Source of the DNA: Prototheca cutis
Lineage: Eukaryota; Chlorophyta; Trebouxiophyceae; Chlorellales; Chlorellaceae
Direction of reading: 5' to 3'
Length of the DNA stretch: 44,699 nt
NCBI GenBank assembly: GCA_002897115.2
Contig: BCIH01000006.1
Coordinates: forward strand, 844,796-889,494
Below the pieces are notes generated by a model, which did not search any database, had not been told where the DNA came from, and saw nothing but the letters and a program-made list of their open reading frames with translations. Every line of letters begins with the position of its first letter. Position 1 is the stretch's first letter. Shown here piece by piece: positions 21,584 through 32,300 of the stretch. The position numbers and the translations under genes were made by a program.

Positions 21584-24500
21584 TCAAGGTGACCCCGGTC
21601 CCAGCTGGTGCTTGAGTGCGTTGAAGACGCCCCGGTGCACGACGGTGAGCCCCGGGCCCTTGAACCCGCCGCCCGTCTTGGCTTCGTGCCACGTGGCGAT
21701 CAGGTCGACACTGCTGGCAACAAAAATGGCCGACAGGGCCAGCACCACGAGCGTCACCAGCAGGAGCGGCCCGCGGCGGTCATCGATGTAGGAGGCCTGC
21801 TTCAGAGCGATCTGACGATTCCGCCAGACAAACACCATGGCCGCATAAGCAACGATGACGATGGCGAGTGGCAGAAGGATGAAGGCCACAAGCAGGACGA
21901 GATTGCCGCCCATCTTGTGCAGGGGGTCGCGCTTGTCCTTTGCCGAACCGGCAAAGGCCAGCAGCGCGGTGGCGATGGATGCCAAGGTGATGGCCATGTG
22001 CATCCACGACAAGAACGTGCGCTCCGAGGCCAGGAACGTCTTGGGTTCCAGGCGCTGCGGGATGGCGCGGGCAGGGCCGTTTGCGTGACGCCAGTTCTGC
22101 GTCAGCCACCCCAGCACACCCGCCCATGGCTTTTCCGCAGCAGGTGCCCCGACACGGCGCAGCTGCGACCGCGGGGCGCCGCCGTCGCCCAGCAGCGGCT
22201 GACGCAGCTCGTCGCCTTCGGCCGCCGCTTCGGAGACCAATCCGCGNCGACGGGGCTTGTCCTCGTCACGCATGGCGGCGTCGGGCGCGCCGCTGTCCAT
22301 CTGCTGCGGGTCGGGGGCCGAAGCCAGGATGGAGGCACGGATGGACTCGTCGTCCATCCAGTAGGGCACCGCGCGGACCAGCTCCGGGAAGAGCGTGGCG
22401 GTGCCGTGGATGAACTTTGACATCTTGTGCACCTCGGTGATCAGGCCTGACTCCATGAGGTCCGAGACCCACTCGGGCGGCGACTCGCCGTCGGGCAGCG
22501 CAAGCTTGATCTCCAAAACCGCATGCGGGAAGCGAGTGATCTCGGTGCGGGCAATGGGCAGCNACGGGTCGCGGAACCAGCGACCCGACAGCGTGCAGCT
22601 GGGTGCGCCCTCGGGGTTTTCTTTGAGCATCACGAGGTTGGTGTCCAGGGTGAACGACACGGAGCGGTCGTGGCCCATCTGGTACGCGGACCGCATGTAC
22701 TGCGTGCGCACAAACGGCTTCAGCTGCTTGCTGTCAATCGCGGTCTGAATCTCCGAAAACAGCCTCGCCGCCTTGGCAATGTCGTCCTCCGACTTGCCCT
22801 ACAGGTTTAAAGGTTTTTTTTTGGGGGCGGGGGGGGGGGGGGGATGGACGTTGGGTGGTGATGTGGGGGATGGGGGGAAGAAAAGGGCTCCACCCACCTG
22901 GGAGGGAACAAACTCTTCCTTTACAGACAGGGAGATCAAAACCCACAGCAGGAAATCCCACCCCCATCTATTAAAGCTACCCCACATCCATTACACCTTG
23001 GCACGGAGATCGTTCTGGTAGTCTTCCAGGGTGTAGTCACCCTCAATGTAGGGCACGACCTTGTGCTCGGGCAGCGTGAAGCGTTCCTTGACGCTCTTCT
23101 CGCCCTTCCACGACTCGCGGTGCGTCTTGCGCTCGATGAAGCAGAGCTGCGGGTCGCCCGGGCCGTACCATCGAATGCGGATGGCCAGTGCGCCTGGCTT
23201 CTTGTCCAGCCGCCCGTGGTACAGCTCCAGCAGGTCATTGTCAAAGTACACCGAGTTGACCAGCTGCGCATCGCCGCTGTAGTTCTCGGCGTTGAACACA
23301 AACACGGGCATGTTCTCGATGATGATGCGCTTCACAGCAGACACATCCTGCGTCCGGATCCAGTACTTGGTCGTCGAGCGGTTGAAGGCCTGTGCACCGT
23401 GTGGGTGATGGGGTGCGTCGGGGGGGTTGTTGCAAGGCTTCGTCTGGCACTTTTTTTAGTGTTTATGTGCTTGCATCCAATCTTTAGGAGTTTGCTGCAT
23501 CGTCAAAAACCTCCCAAAAATAAAACCCAAAATAAAAACAAGCACATGCCTGGGCGGAGCTGGCCTGGGCTTCGGCGAGGGTATCGCCGCGGAGCTCGGA
23601 GAAGACACTGGACAGCAGTACCATGATCTCTGAGGAGTTGCCCTGATTGGGTTTTTTGGGGGGGTGGGGATGACGCGTTGCATTAGAAGGGTGATTCCAA
23701 GCAGAACGGGAAGGCCTTGGGGTGGGTGCGCAGTGCTTTCTTTCCGTGGGTTTTGAGTTGTCTGGGATCGAGACCCACACACTGCAACGACCAGGCACAG
23801 GATGATGAAAAATGTGGTGCCCAAACAGAGCCCCCCCCCCCCCCCCCAAAAAAAAAAAACAAAAAAAAAACAAAAAAAACCAACTCCACCCACCTGGACC
23901 CAGGGCTGGGAGTGGAGGTGGGACATGTAAAACTGGCGGCAGGGCATGCGCGGCAGCATCTTGTCGTGCTTCTTCAGGATCTTGTGCAGCCCCATGTAGT
24001 TCAGGTTGACGTACTTTTCCAGCTGCAGAAACTCATCACCAATACCCTTGGCTTCTTCCAGCAGCTCCTCCTTTTCCGCAAACTTGAGCGCGGTGCCGCC
24101 ATGCACCTTTTGCTGCAGCTTCTCCAGACGACCCCGGATTTTCGCGGTTTCCTGCTCCGTAAACTTTCCAATCTTGGCAACTTCCTCCTCCAGGCGCTTG
24201 AAAAACTTCTCCTCGGGCAAGTCACGGCTGCCGCCCAGCCGCGACACCGACAGCGACGTCACACGAGACCCTTCCCAGCCATCGCCCTGCGGTTTGAAAT
24301 ACAGCGACACATGTCACAGCACCCACCGGGATCCAGTTCAGCAGCGAATAAAGCAATCCATTCACACAAGCGACCACAAACCTGCTGGGCGGCAGCTGCG
24401 GATTCCTTGATCAGATCCTTCAAGGCCTTGTAGTCAATGTAGTGCGAGGCCCAGACAGCCCGCTTCTTTTCCAACAAGTACTTGCCAAACTGCAGGAGGC

Positions 24501-24607
24501 GCAGGGGTTTGGGGGATGGGCCGTGGTGGCGTGCCGCGTGGGGCCAGACTGGGGCTGGCCGTGCAGGCTCAAGGTTCTCACGCCCACCCAAACCCACACA
24601 CCTTCAT
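21584..24607 (-). CDS. VTC: SPX-VTC-DUF202 polyphosphate polymerase (VTC4/VTC1-like)
   Basis: Membrane enzyme of acidocalcisomes/vacuoles that makes polyphosphate from ATP and moves it into the lumen. Exons 24607-24602, 24489-24382, 24286-23894, 23642-23550, 23389-22997 and 22798-21584 total 735 residues. SPX domain (1-170): FGKYLLEKKRAVW and the inositol-polyphosphate-binding helix NYMGLHKILKKHDK. The catalytic tunnel (200-465) has STTKYW (Lys 208), IRIRWYG (Arg 271, 273), CFIERKTHR (Lys 288), VLEIKLAL (Glu 427, Lys 429) and MSKFIHG (Lys 459), each matching the residues known in yeast Vtc4. A DUF202/VTC1 module with three hydrophobic helices ends the protein (FLASERTFLSWMHMAITLAS). Having both catalytic and DUF202 domains means one chain could synthesise and translocate. 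The first coding exon is only ATG-AAG. Intron 4 has a GC donor (CAG|GCATGT). Two n lie near 22247 and 22563. Confidence 0.95.
22814..22843. repeat. T9-G5-C-G15 homopolymer block in a VTC intron
   Basis: On the gene strand a C run and an A run lie just upstream of the acceptor CTGTAG at 22799. It is the same arrangement as in the ABCC intron at 20593. Confidence 0.9.
23831..23881. repeat. Poly-C/poly-A block in a VTC intron
   Basis: About sixteen C followed by three A-runs broken by single C. On the gene strand this is T-rich then G16, beginning about 12 bases after the donor GTGGGT of VTC exon 3. It is the reverse orientation to the blocks at 20593 and 22814. Confidence 0.9.
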
Positions 24608-25075
24608 CCTGGCCTCGCAAGGTTCTGGTGCACACCGATAACCAAATACCAGGCTAAAGGCTTATGTATACGCAAGCAGGCCCGTTCGAGCTCCGCGTCG
24701 GCCCTGCTGAGCCAACCCCGTGCACGGGGGGGACGCTCGGTTAAGCGCACGGGCGATGGGGCCGGAATTGACGCACTAGAGCCGGCTTCCACAGCATCCA
24801 CCACGCATCTGTGTCCAAACGATTTCCTCTGACACGTAGTGGGGGCCCATATGCTACGGCACCGCCCTTGCATGGCTGAACCCAGCGTGGCCACCGCACC
24901 CAAGATTCCTTTTTGCATGAGATTCCCCCCGGGCTTCCCGGACACTGTGAGGATGATTTCGTTTGATGGGCATCGATCGCTACTCCAGCCGAGCATGCAT
25001 TGTTCAACCTCTCTGATACTCGACGAAATGCGTCGATAAAATTGTATACATATATTATGAATTGATGCATTGGGA
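24608..25075. promoter_or_regulatory. Divergent promoter region between VTC and PAA2-like genes
   Basis: This 468-base gap separates two outward-facing starts. A TATA-like AT-rich element, ttgtatacatatattatgaa (25042-25061), sits only about 20 bases before the PAA2-like ATG at 25076, so transcription may start later or that ATG may not be the true start. I looked for copper-response GTAC cores and P1BS phosphate motifs (GNATATNC) and saw neither. Confidence 0.45.
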
Positions 25076-28000
25076 ATGCAGGGCCTGGTGAGAGCACGCC
25101 ACGGTCTGCTCGGCGGAGCTCGTGTGGGGATCTGCCTGGCACCCATCATCACAAGCCAAGCTGCCGGGGCACACCCGCGCTGTAGAGCATTACATGGAGT
25201 GCAGCCTCCCGTACTGCGATCTATATTTCATTATGGCCACAATAGAGCCAATTTGTTTACCGTCTACAATCCCAGACTGCACTCATTCCGTGGTGGCCCC
25301 TGGGGACTGGGCAGGGGCTTCAGCGCAGCTTCTTCAGCATCTGCCGCTTTGCAGGCAGATCAGGCCAGCTGTGGTGAGTGTGGGGTGCAATGGATCGTAC
25401 AGAGGATGTTGTTGATCCACGGAATTGGAGGCATCTTCCTGCATTTTTGGGGGGGGGGGAGGCAAGGTTTGTCAGTGCCGTCGACGAGGTGACCTGACCA
25501 GGCCTCCACCGAAACCAGCACAATCACATGAACTTACTGCGCCGGCACAACGCGCATCATTGCCGCAGCACCAGAGACATTTGTGCTGGATGTGGGCTCC
25601 ATGAAGTGTGGCGGCTGCGTGAGCACCGTGAGAAGGGTTCTGGAGCGCCAACCGGGCATAGCATCAGCCAGCGTCAATTTGGCACTTGGCTCCGCGGCAG
25701 TGACTGCCAGCGATGCTGCAGTGGCGGAGCAAGCCGCCCAGGCTCTGGAATCGGCCGGGTTCCCGGCGACGGTTCGTGAGGCGCAATTTGGCACCAGTGA
25801 CCAGCTTCTGGCCAGCTTCGGAGCGCAGCGAGAGCAGGAACTCCAGGCCAGGTGAGAAGAGGAAAGATGGACGGCAATTGAAGTTGGTCAAGATCTTGCC
25901 CGTGTCTATGTGCACTTTGTGAAGAAGGAGCCACGTCACATCATTCTCTCCCACACCGCACAACTCCCCCGTAGCAAGAGGGACGCGCTGGGGGCATGGG
26001 GCCTGGCGGGGGCCTGCGTGCTGCACCATGCCGGGCACATCCTTGGGGCCTGGGGCCTTGTCGGGCATTCCAGCTTTCTTTCAGCACTGGCTAGCCCGTT
26101 GGTGGGCGGTGCCATTAGCGCACTGGCCCTGCTGGGTCCCGGGAGGCAGCTGATCGTCCAAGGCGCCAGAGCGCTGCTCAGGTGGGGGAGCCGTTCCAGC
26201 AAGGAAATGGCATGTGTGTTTGGGAAGCCCGGGTGTGCAAGCAGCTCGCTTTGAGGAATCACCGGGCAGCAATTTCTTTCCAGCGCACATGCCTAACTTC
26301 TGACCCCAGCAAGGGGATGAGAACCCTACAGGGGCCGGCCAGACATGAACTCGCTGATCGCACTGGGGGCGGGGGCCGCCTTCAGTGCGGGGGCCGCCAG
26401 TGCCTTTGTCCCCGGACTTGGCGTAGACATGGCGATGCTGGAAGAACCTGTCATGCTCCTTGCTTTTGTCTTACTGGGCCGCCACCTCGAAGCCAAGGCC
26501 CGCCTCAAAACCACATGTACGGTTATTGCATGGTGTGATGGTATGGGACGGTAAGATTATGATTGGAACATCCCCACCCCTGACCTTCTCCTTTGTCGCT
26601 GAAGTTGTGAAATGCCCTTTCATTCGATTTTTGTTGCGCTGGTCAGTTAAAACACAACCGACACAAGCAAGGATCCCGGCCCGGCCATCCTTTCTTATTG
26701 CAGCCGAACTGACGGCGCTGCAGGAGCTGGTGCCCGAGCGGGCGCGGATGGTGCTCGACCCCGGCAACCCCGAACACTCTGAGACCATGCCAGTGGCCAC
26801 AGCAGTGCTGCGCGTCGGCGACGTGGTGCGCGTGCTTCCTGGGGAACGTGTGCCAGTCGATGGCACGGTGCTGCATGGCAGGGCTGAGATGGACGAGTCA
26901 CTCCTCACGGGGGAGAGCAGGTGTGTGCGCATGGGTGCAAGCTGGGCTGGGTGTTTTGAGTCTGGTATATTCATGAGCATCGGAGTCGTTGGATGACCTG
27001 GGACTGGAATGGTGGTCCTGCTTTGGTGATAGCAGGAACCCGACCCCATGGCATGACAAAGGGCCAGCAGCATGCTAGGGATCGAATCTGTTGCATGTGC
27101 TTGACATGGGAAGGCTTGTCACCGCCTCACTTTCCGACAAACAGTCATAAGCATATCGACGCATGCCACCGACACAATCAATCAGGCTGGTGGGCGTGGC
27201 GGCCGGCAGCGCTGTGGTGGGAGGCTCGGTGTGTCATGAGGGCGTGCTGACAGTGTGCGTGACGGCCGGCGTGGAAGCGACAGCCGTCGCCGGAATCGCG
27301 GCGCTCGTGGCGCGTGCGCAGACACGTGAGGCCCCGATTCAGCGCCTGGCCGATGCCGTGGGCGGCCGGTTTTGCTATGCCGTGATGGGCATTGCGGCTG
27401 CGACATTTGCGTTCTGGGCAGGGCCGGGTGCTGAGCTGTTTCCGGCGGCGCTACAGGGAGTCACCGGCGCCACGGATGCTGCTGCACTGGCTTGGGGCCC
27501 CGCGCTGCGGCTGGCTGTGAGCGTGCTGGTCGTTGCCTGCCCCTGTGCACTGGGCCTGGCGACGCCAACAGCGGTGCTGGTTGGGTCTTCAGCCGTCGCC
27601 CGACGAGGGGTTCTCGTGGCTGGCGGTGACGTGCTCGAGCGCCTGGCCGCCGTAGACACTGTCTGTCTCGACAAGACGGGGACCCTGACCACGGGTGCTT
27701 TACGTGTGGATGTTGAATCTGCACCTAAAGAAGCGCTGCTCTTGGCCGCTGCACTCGAGCAAGCTACGACGCATCCTCTGGCAAATGCCATTGTCGCGGC
27801 CGCCAAGCGCACCGGTACATGCGTCTTGTGTTTGTGCTCCTTTTCACTCTTAGGGAGGGGCTGTTGCATGGTTGTCCTGTTCATGGCGCTGCCGGCACAT
27901 GAGCCGTCTTGGTCAGAGTTGCCCTTGGTCGTGTGATGTTTTGAACTTTCCACCCCTTATACTTCCGATGCAAACCCCTGCCCCTAATGACTGCACAGGC

Positions 28001-28858
28001 CTGGACATTCCAAGGGCTTGCGATGTTAGGACGGAGCCCGGGGAGGGCATCTGGGGTATCGTCGATGGCGAAATAGTTGCTGTGGGCCGGCGCAGCTGGG
28101 CGCTGCGGCGCTGCGGCATTCTCCAGGATAAAAGTTTCGAAGGAAACAGTACGAGGGGTGACGATGCCGGCGTTTTTTCACAGCATCCAGACACAGGCTC
28201 GGGGACGCAGGTCTGGGTGGCCAGCAGTCACCGGGGCGTCGTCGGTTCCCTGAACCTGGAGGACGAGCTGCGCCCCGAGGCATCGGCCGTGGTGGCACAG
28301 CTGCACGGCATGGACATTCACGTGATGGTCGTGTCCGGTGATGGGAAGGGTGCGGTGCGTGCAGCGGCGCAACGCGCCGGGGTCGAGACGTTCCACGCCA
28401 GCGCACGGCCCGAGGACAAGGCGCGGATCGTCCAGAATCTCCGAAGTACAATGATCGGGCACCGACGCACCGCCACTGTGGCCATGGTCGGGGACGGCGT
28501 GAACGATGCGCCGGCGCTGGCGGCGGCAGACGTCGGCGTTGCCATGAGCGGGGGGACGCAAGCCGCTGGGCAGGTGGCATCTGTGGTCCTCCTCGACGAC
28601 GGGCTGTCTGGCGTGCCACGTGCTTTAACCGCCGGCCGCGCGACCGTGCGCGTCATCCGTCAGAATCTAGTCTGGGCCTTGGGCTACAACGCGGTGGCTA
28701 TCCCACTGGCCGCGGGCGCTGCGCTGCCCTGGTTCGGCGTGGCCCTCAGCCCGGCAGCCGCCGCGGCCTGCATGGCGGCCAGCTCTATTGCTGTGGTCAC
28801 CAACAGCCTGCGCCTGAGAAGGCTGGTTGAAGAGGAGGATGTTGCGAAGCAGAACTGA
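25076..28858 (+). CDS. P1B-type Cu(I)-transporting ATPase, PAA2/HMA8-like
   Basis: Copper pump expected in the plastid; Arabidopsis PAA2 delivers Cu across the thylakoid to plastocyanin. Exons 25076-25373, 25569-25851, 25975-26181, 26332-26516, 26704-26920, 27186-27814 and 27999-28858 total 892 residues. Residues 1-99 are rich in Arg, Ala, Ser and Gly with few acids, as in a transit peptide. The HMA domain has MKCGGC (Cys 113, 116). Then [26 protein letters not shown], the actuator region with [12 protein letters not shown] in [13 protein letters not shown] (515-517), phospho-Asp 559 in DKTGTLT, HPLA (His 593), GEG and [12 protein letters not shown]7 YNAVAIP and TM8 MAASS carry the Tyr-Asn and Met-Ser pairs of Cu(I) pumps. 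The gene-specific segments match PAA2 better than RAN1-type pumps. The actuator loop after TGES reads RLVGV rather than the usual xPVxK. Confidence 0.93.
25444..25460. repeat. T-run/G-run block in the first PAA2-like intron
   Basis: T5 followed by about eleven G on the coding strand of the intron between exons 1 and 2. It resembles the blocks at 20593, 22814 and 23831. Confidence 0.8.
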
Positions 28859-29300
28859 TGATATGAACATTTGGCACCAACGAAGCGGCGGGCACTCATT
28901 TATCACCACAGTTTGCAACCCACCATGTGCTATCACATTCTTCTTTGTGTCCCAGCCTTTAATGCATCTGCAAAAACCCTTGCTCTTCCCGCATTGATAA
29001 AGAAGCACTGCCACTGGCGTGATTCTTTCCGATCACATGATCTGATTTCGTCTCCTCTCTCTCTGCAGCTGTCGCCGCACAAAAAAAATCAAAGCTGCAC
29101 TGCAGCCAGGATGCGCTGGGAAAATTGATCTGGCCCTCTTTGACGAGTGCTGCCCTTGGCCCCTGGGCCTCATCGCCAGCAGCTTGCCAGCTGGGCTTTG
29201 CGACAAAAGGAAAACAAAGGCAGTGCCGAAAATTTCCACCAGAGTCGTCGCCATCAGACAGCAAACGTCTCGTAATCACACATGCCTCCAACAGCGCCCC
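28859..29300. other. Convergent 3' intergenic region (PAA2-like / ABCD)
   Basis: About 440 bases of presumed 3' untranslated sequence of two convergent genes, AT-richer than the flanking exons. No TGTAA, RNA gene or repeat was recognised. Confidence 0.45.
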
Positions 29301-32300
29301 TCAAGGCCGGAGCTTGCGGAGTTCCCAGCCACCGCGGCCGTCGAGCAACCGGAGCTCGTGCTCGTGGAATTTCACGAGGGCTGTGCGCTGCGAGATTGTC
29401 ACCAGGGTGATGCCCAGAAGAGTGGCATGCTCGTACAGCGCTTCCTCGACATCGACGCTCACAGCGTTTGTGCATTCGTCCAGAATGCCAAACTTGGGTC
29501 GGTGGAAGAAGAGCCGCGCCATGCCCAGGCGCTGCTGCTCCCCAAGACTCAGCGTCTCGTCCCACTCACGCTGCGCGTCCCAGCCGCCTTCCCGTTCCAC
29601 CAGGTACTGCAGCCGTACCACCTCCATCAGCGCGTCCAGCTCGGCGTCCAGCTGGCTCGCCGCATCTGTGGGAGCACATGTTTTGTTTGACCCGGTAATG
29701 ATCTTAGGTCGTCATCCACCCGCGCCAATGGAACGACGATGAACACAAGAATTTCCCCGCTTCTCAACCCCACCACAAACTTATGTACCAAGCTCACCGT
29801 CGATGCCGTCGCTGATGGCGTAGCGCTGGAGGGCCTGGCGTGCGGTGAGCGGGTAGATGACCTGGTCACGAAGCGTGCCGATGGTGGCATAGGGCTTTTG
29901 GGGCACGTAGTAAATGTCCCCGGTGTCCATGCCTGCGGCCGGCGCGCCCGGGCGGTGCACACCGCCTGCGGCCAGCGGCCAAAGCCCCGCCAGCACACGG
30001 AACAGACTCGTCTTGCCCACGCCGTTGGGACCTGTGACCAGCAGCGGGTGCGTGGGCGTCACGCGGAAGCTGAGTTCCCGTGCCAGCAACTTGCCCTGGG
30101 GGGTGACCACGTCCGCGGCCTGGAACTCGATGGATGCAGAATCGGTGGCTGATGGCATCCCCTGCCTGAGAACCTGCTCCTCTTGCTGGGCGTGGCTGCG
30201 GGCATCAAATCGGGCCGAGGTTTCGAGGACCTGCAACAACTCGGTCACCCGGCCCACGCCGCCCGAAATCTCGGCAAACCGCCGCGGCAGGGCAAGCACG
30301 TCGCCAAAGGCCGAGAAGGAGCTCGTCACGACGCTGGCGAGATAGCGCAGCTGGTGCACCAGGTGGCCCTGCGCCGCATCGCCCGCCAGGTCGCCGCCGC
30401 GCTCGAGCGAGTACAGCAGCGTCAGCACCCACGTGACGTTGTGGGGCAGCTGCCGAGCAAAAAACTCGTCTGCGGCAGAGTAACCCCAGCGGGCGGCGAT
30501 GAGCTGCCGCGCGTGGGCCGCGACGGCGGTGAATCGGGCGGAAAGGGCCTCCCCCTCACGGGCCCCGCCTGCGAAAAAAGCGACGGATTCCGCGTGCGCA
30601 CGCAGACGTGCGTGGCCGCCCCGGAACGCGGCATCCAGTGCCCGTTCGCGCGCCTGCATCGCGCCGAAGTCCGGGGTCAACGCGCGCAGGGCCGCGTAGC
30701 CCGCACCCGCGTAGAGATAGCACAGCACGGTGCCCCGGCGCCCCGTCATGGCCCACAGCCGCGCGCTGAACCATGCGATGTCGACCGCAGGCTTGGCCAG
30801 CGAAGGGATCAGCGACGCCAAGTCGGACGCCAGGGCGTCGATGTCGCGCGTCAGCCGCGCATCGAGGTCTTCCAGCCCCGCCAGTTGCACCGCGGTGTAC
30901 CCCGCTGCACCGCGCGACAAATACAGCTCGTGCGCGGCCGCGCTGAGCCTCGCCCGCCAGCTCAGNGCCAGCAAGTCGGCGATGTGCCTCAGGCTGGGCG
31001 CCAGCACCGCACTTGCGCAGCCCTGTGCCGCGCTGACCGCCAACAACCACGNAAACCCCCGCATGTCCTGCCGCAGCACCGCGTCGACCGCGCGGCCGTT
31101 CAAGTCGGCGATCCTGTCCTGCAGCAGCGTCCGCAGCAACACGACGCCGGCCGCCGCGCCGATGCCGGCCGCGGAGCGCCGAGGAGAGCCGCCGAACAAC
31201 ACGCGGCCCAGCATCCTCCACCGCGCGGCGCCGCTCAACGGCTCTGGCGTCAGCGCAGCCGACAGCGGAGGGTANGCTGGAGCGGCAACATCCTTGCCGC
31301 CATGACCGGCCTCGGAGGGGATGCGGGCCACGACCTCGCATTTGGCTGCTTTTTCCGAATCGTCGTCACTCAAATCCGTGCTTCCAGNGGCAGCGGGTTC
31401 CGCCGACACGCCCGCGGTCATGCCGCGCAGGACGGCGCTGGCTTCGGCCGCTCGGAGCTTTGTCTTCACTGCCTCGGCCGTCTCCAGGTCGCACNCCTTG
31501 CCCTGCCGCAGCACCGGCTGCGCGGTCGCAGGGTCGACGGCCGCCATGCCGCCCGCCACGCNTTCAATACCAGCCGCTTCTCGGCGCTCGTGCTGGGCAC
31601 GGTGGCCCTGGTGCACGCTCCAGCCGCCTTCACCGTCGAGCGCGAGGACGAGGTCGTGGAAGGCCATGAGCGCNGGCCTGTGNCTGATGGTGATGCACGT
31701 GCACCCGGCCTGCTTGACCATCTCGCAGAACCGGCGCTCCATCTCCACGCTCACGCCCGAGGTGCACTCGTCCAGGATGGCAAACCGTGGCTTGTGGAAG
31801 AACAGACGCGCCATGCCCAACCGCTGCTGCTCGCCCAACGACAGGACCCCGCCCCAGTCCAGCGTCTCATCGGCGCGTGGGAGCAGGTGCCCCAGATCCA
31901 CTGCCGCGAGGAGCTCGGCCATCTTTTCGGGAGGCAGCGCGGCACCGGGCACGTCGCACGGCGACAACGGGTACAGCAGCTGCTCCGCCAGCGTGCCCAC
32001 GCTCACGTAAGGGCGCTGTGGGACGTAAAACACGTCGTGGGAAAGACCCCCCACGGCGTCGTCCGCACCGCCGGGCTTCCGGATCGTCCCCGCCGCGAGC
32101 GGCCAGAGCCCGCCCAGGACGCGGAACAGGCTGCTCTTCCCCGCGCCGTTGGGGCCCGTGACCAGCAGGTTTGTCCCCGGGGGGACATGCAGCGTCAGGT
32201 CACGCACCAGCGTCGCGTTGGCCGGGGTCATCACCACCACCGACTCGAACGAAATTCCGTCCTTTGAAGTCAGCATGCGCCCAGGTGTTGGGACAGCGGC

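Noticed and set aside
21608..22420. Plus-strand open frame antisense to VTC
   Set aside because: Low-complexity shadow of the DUF202/VTC exon, with no motifs.
24676..24700. ttcgagctcc as a tRNA B-box
   Set aside because: Only a partial resemblance, with no A-box or acceptor stem nearby.
24608..25075. Copper (GTAC) or phosphate (P1BS) response elements in the VTC/PAA2 gap
   Set aside because: I read the interval and found no GTAC and no GNATATNC; catatg and gtatac sequences do not fit.
25076..25492. First PAA2-like exon as an independent small gene
   Set aside because: Its donor G|GTGAGT and the phase-1 acceptor at 25569 join it to the HMA exon, and its composition fits a transit peptide.
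30183..32267. Plus-strand open frame of about 694 codons antisense to the ABCD gene
   Set aside because: It mirrors the high-GC third positions of the real exon, is Arg/Gln/His-rich and low in hydrophobic order, and resembles no family.
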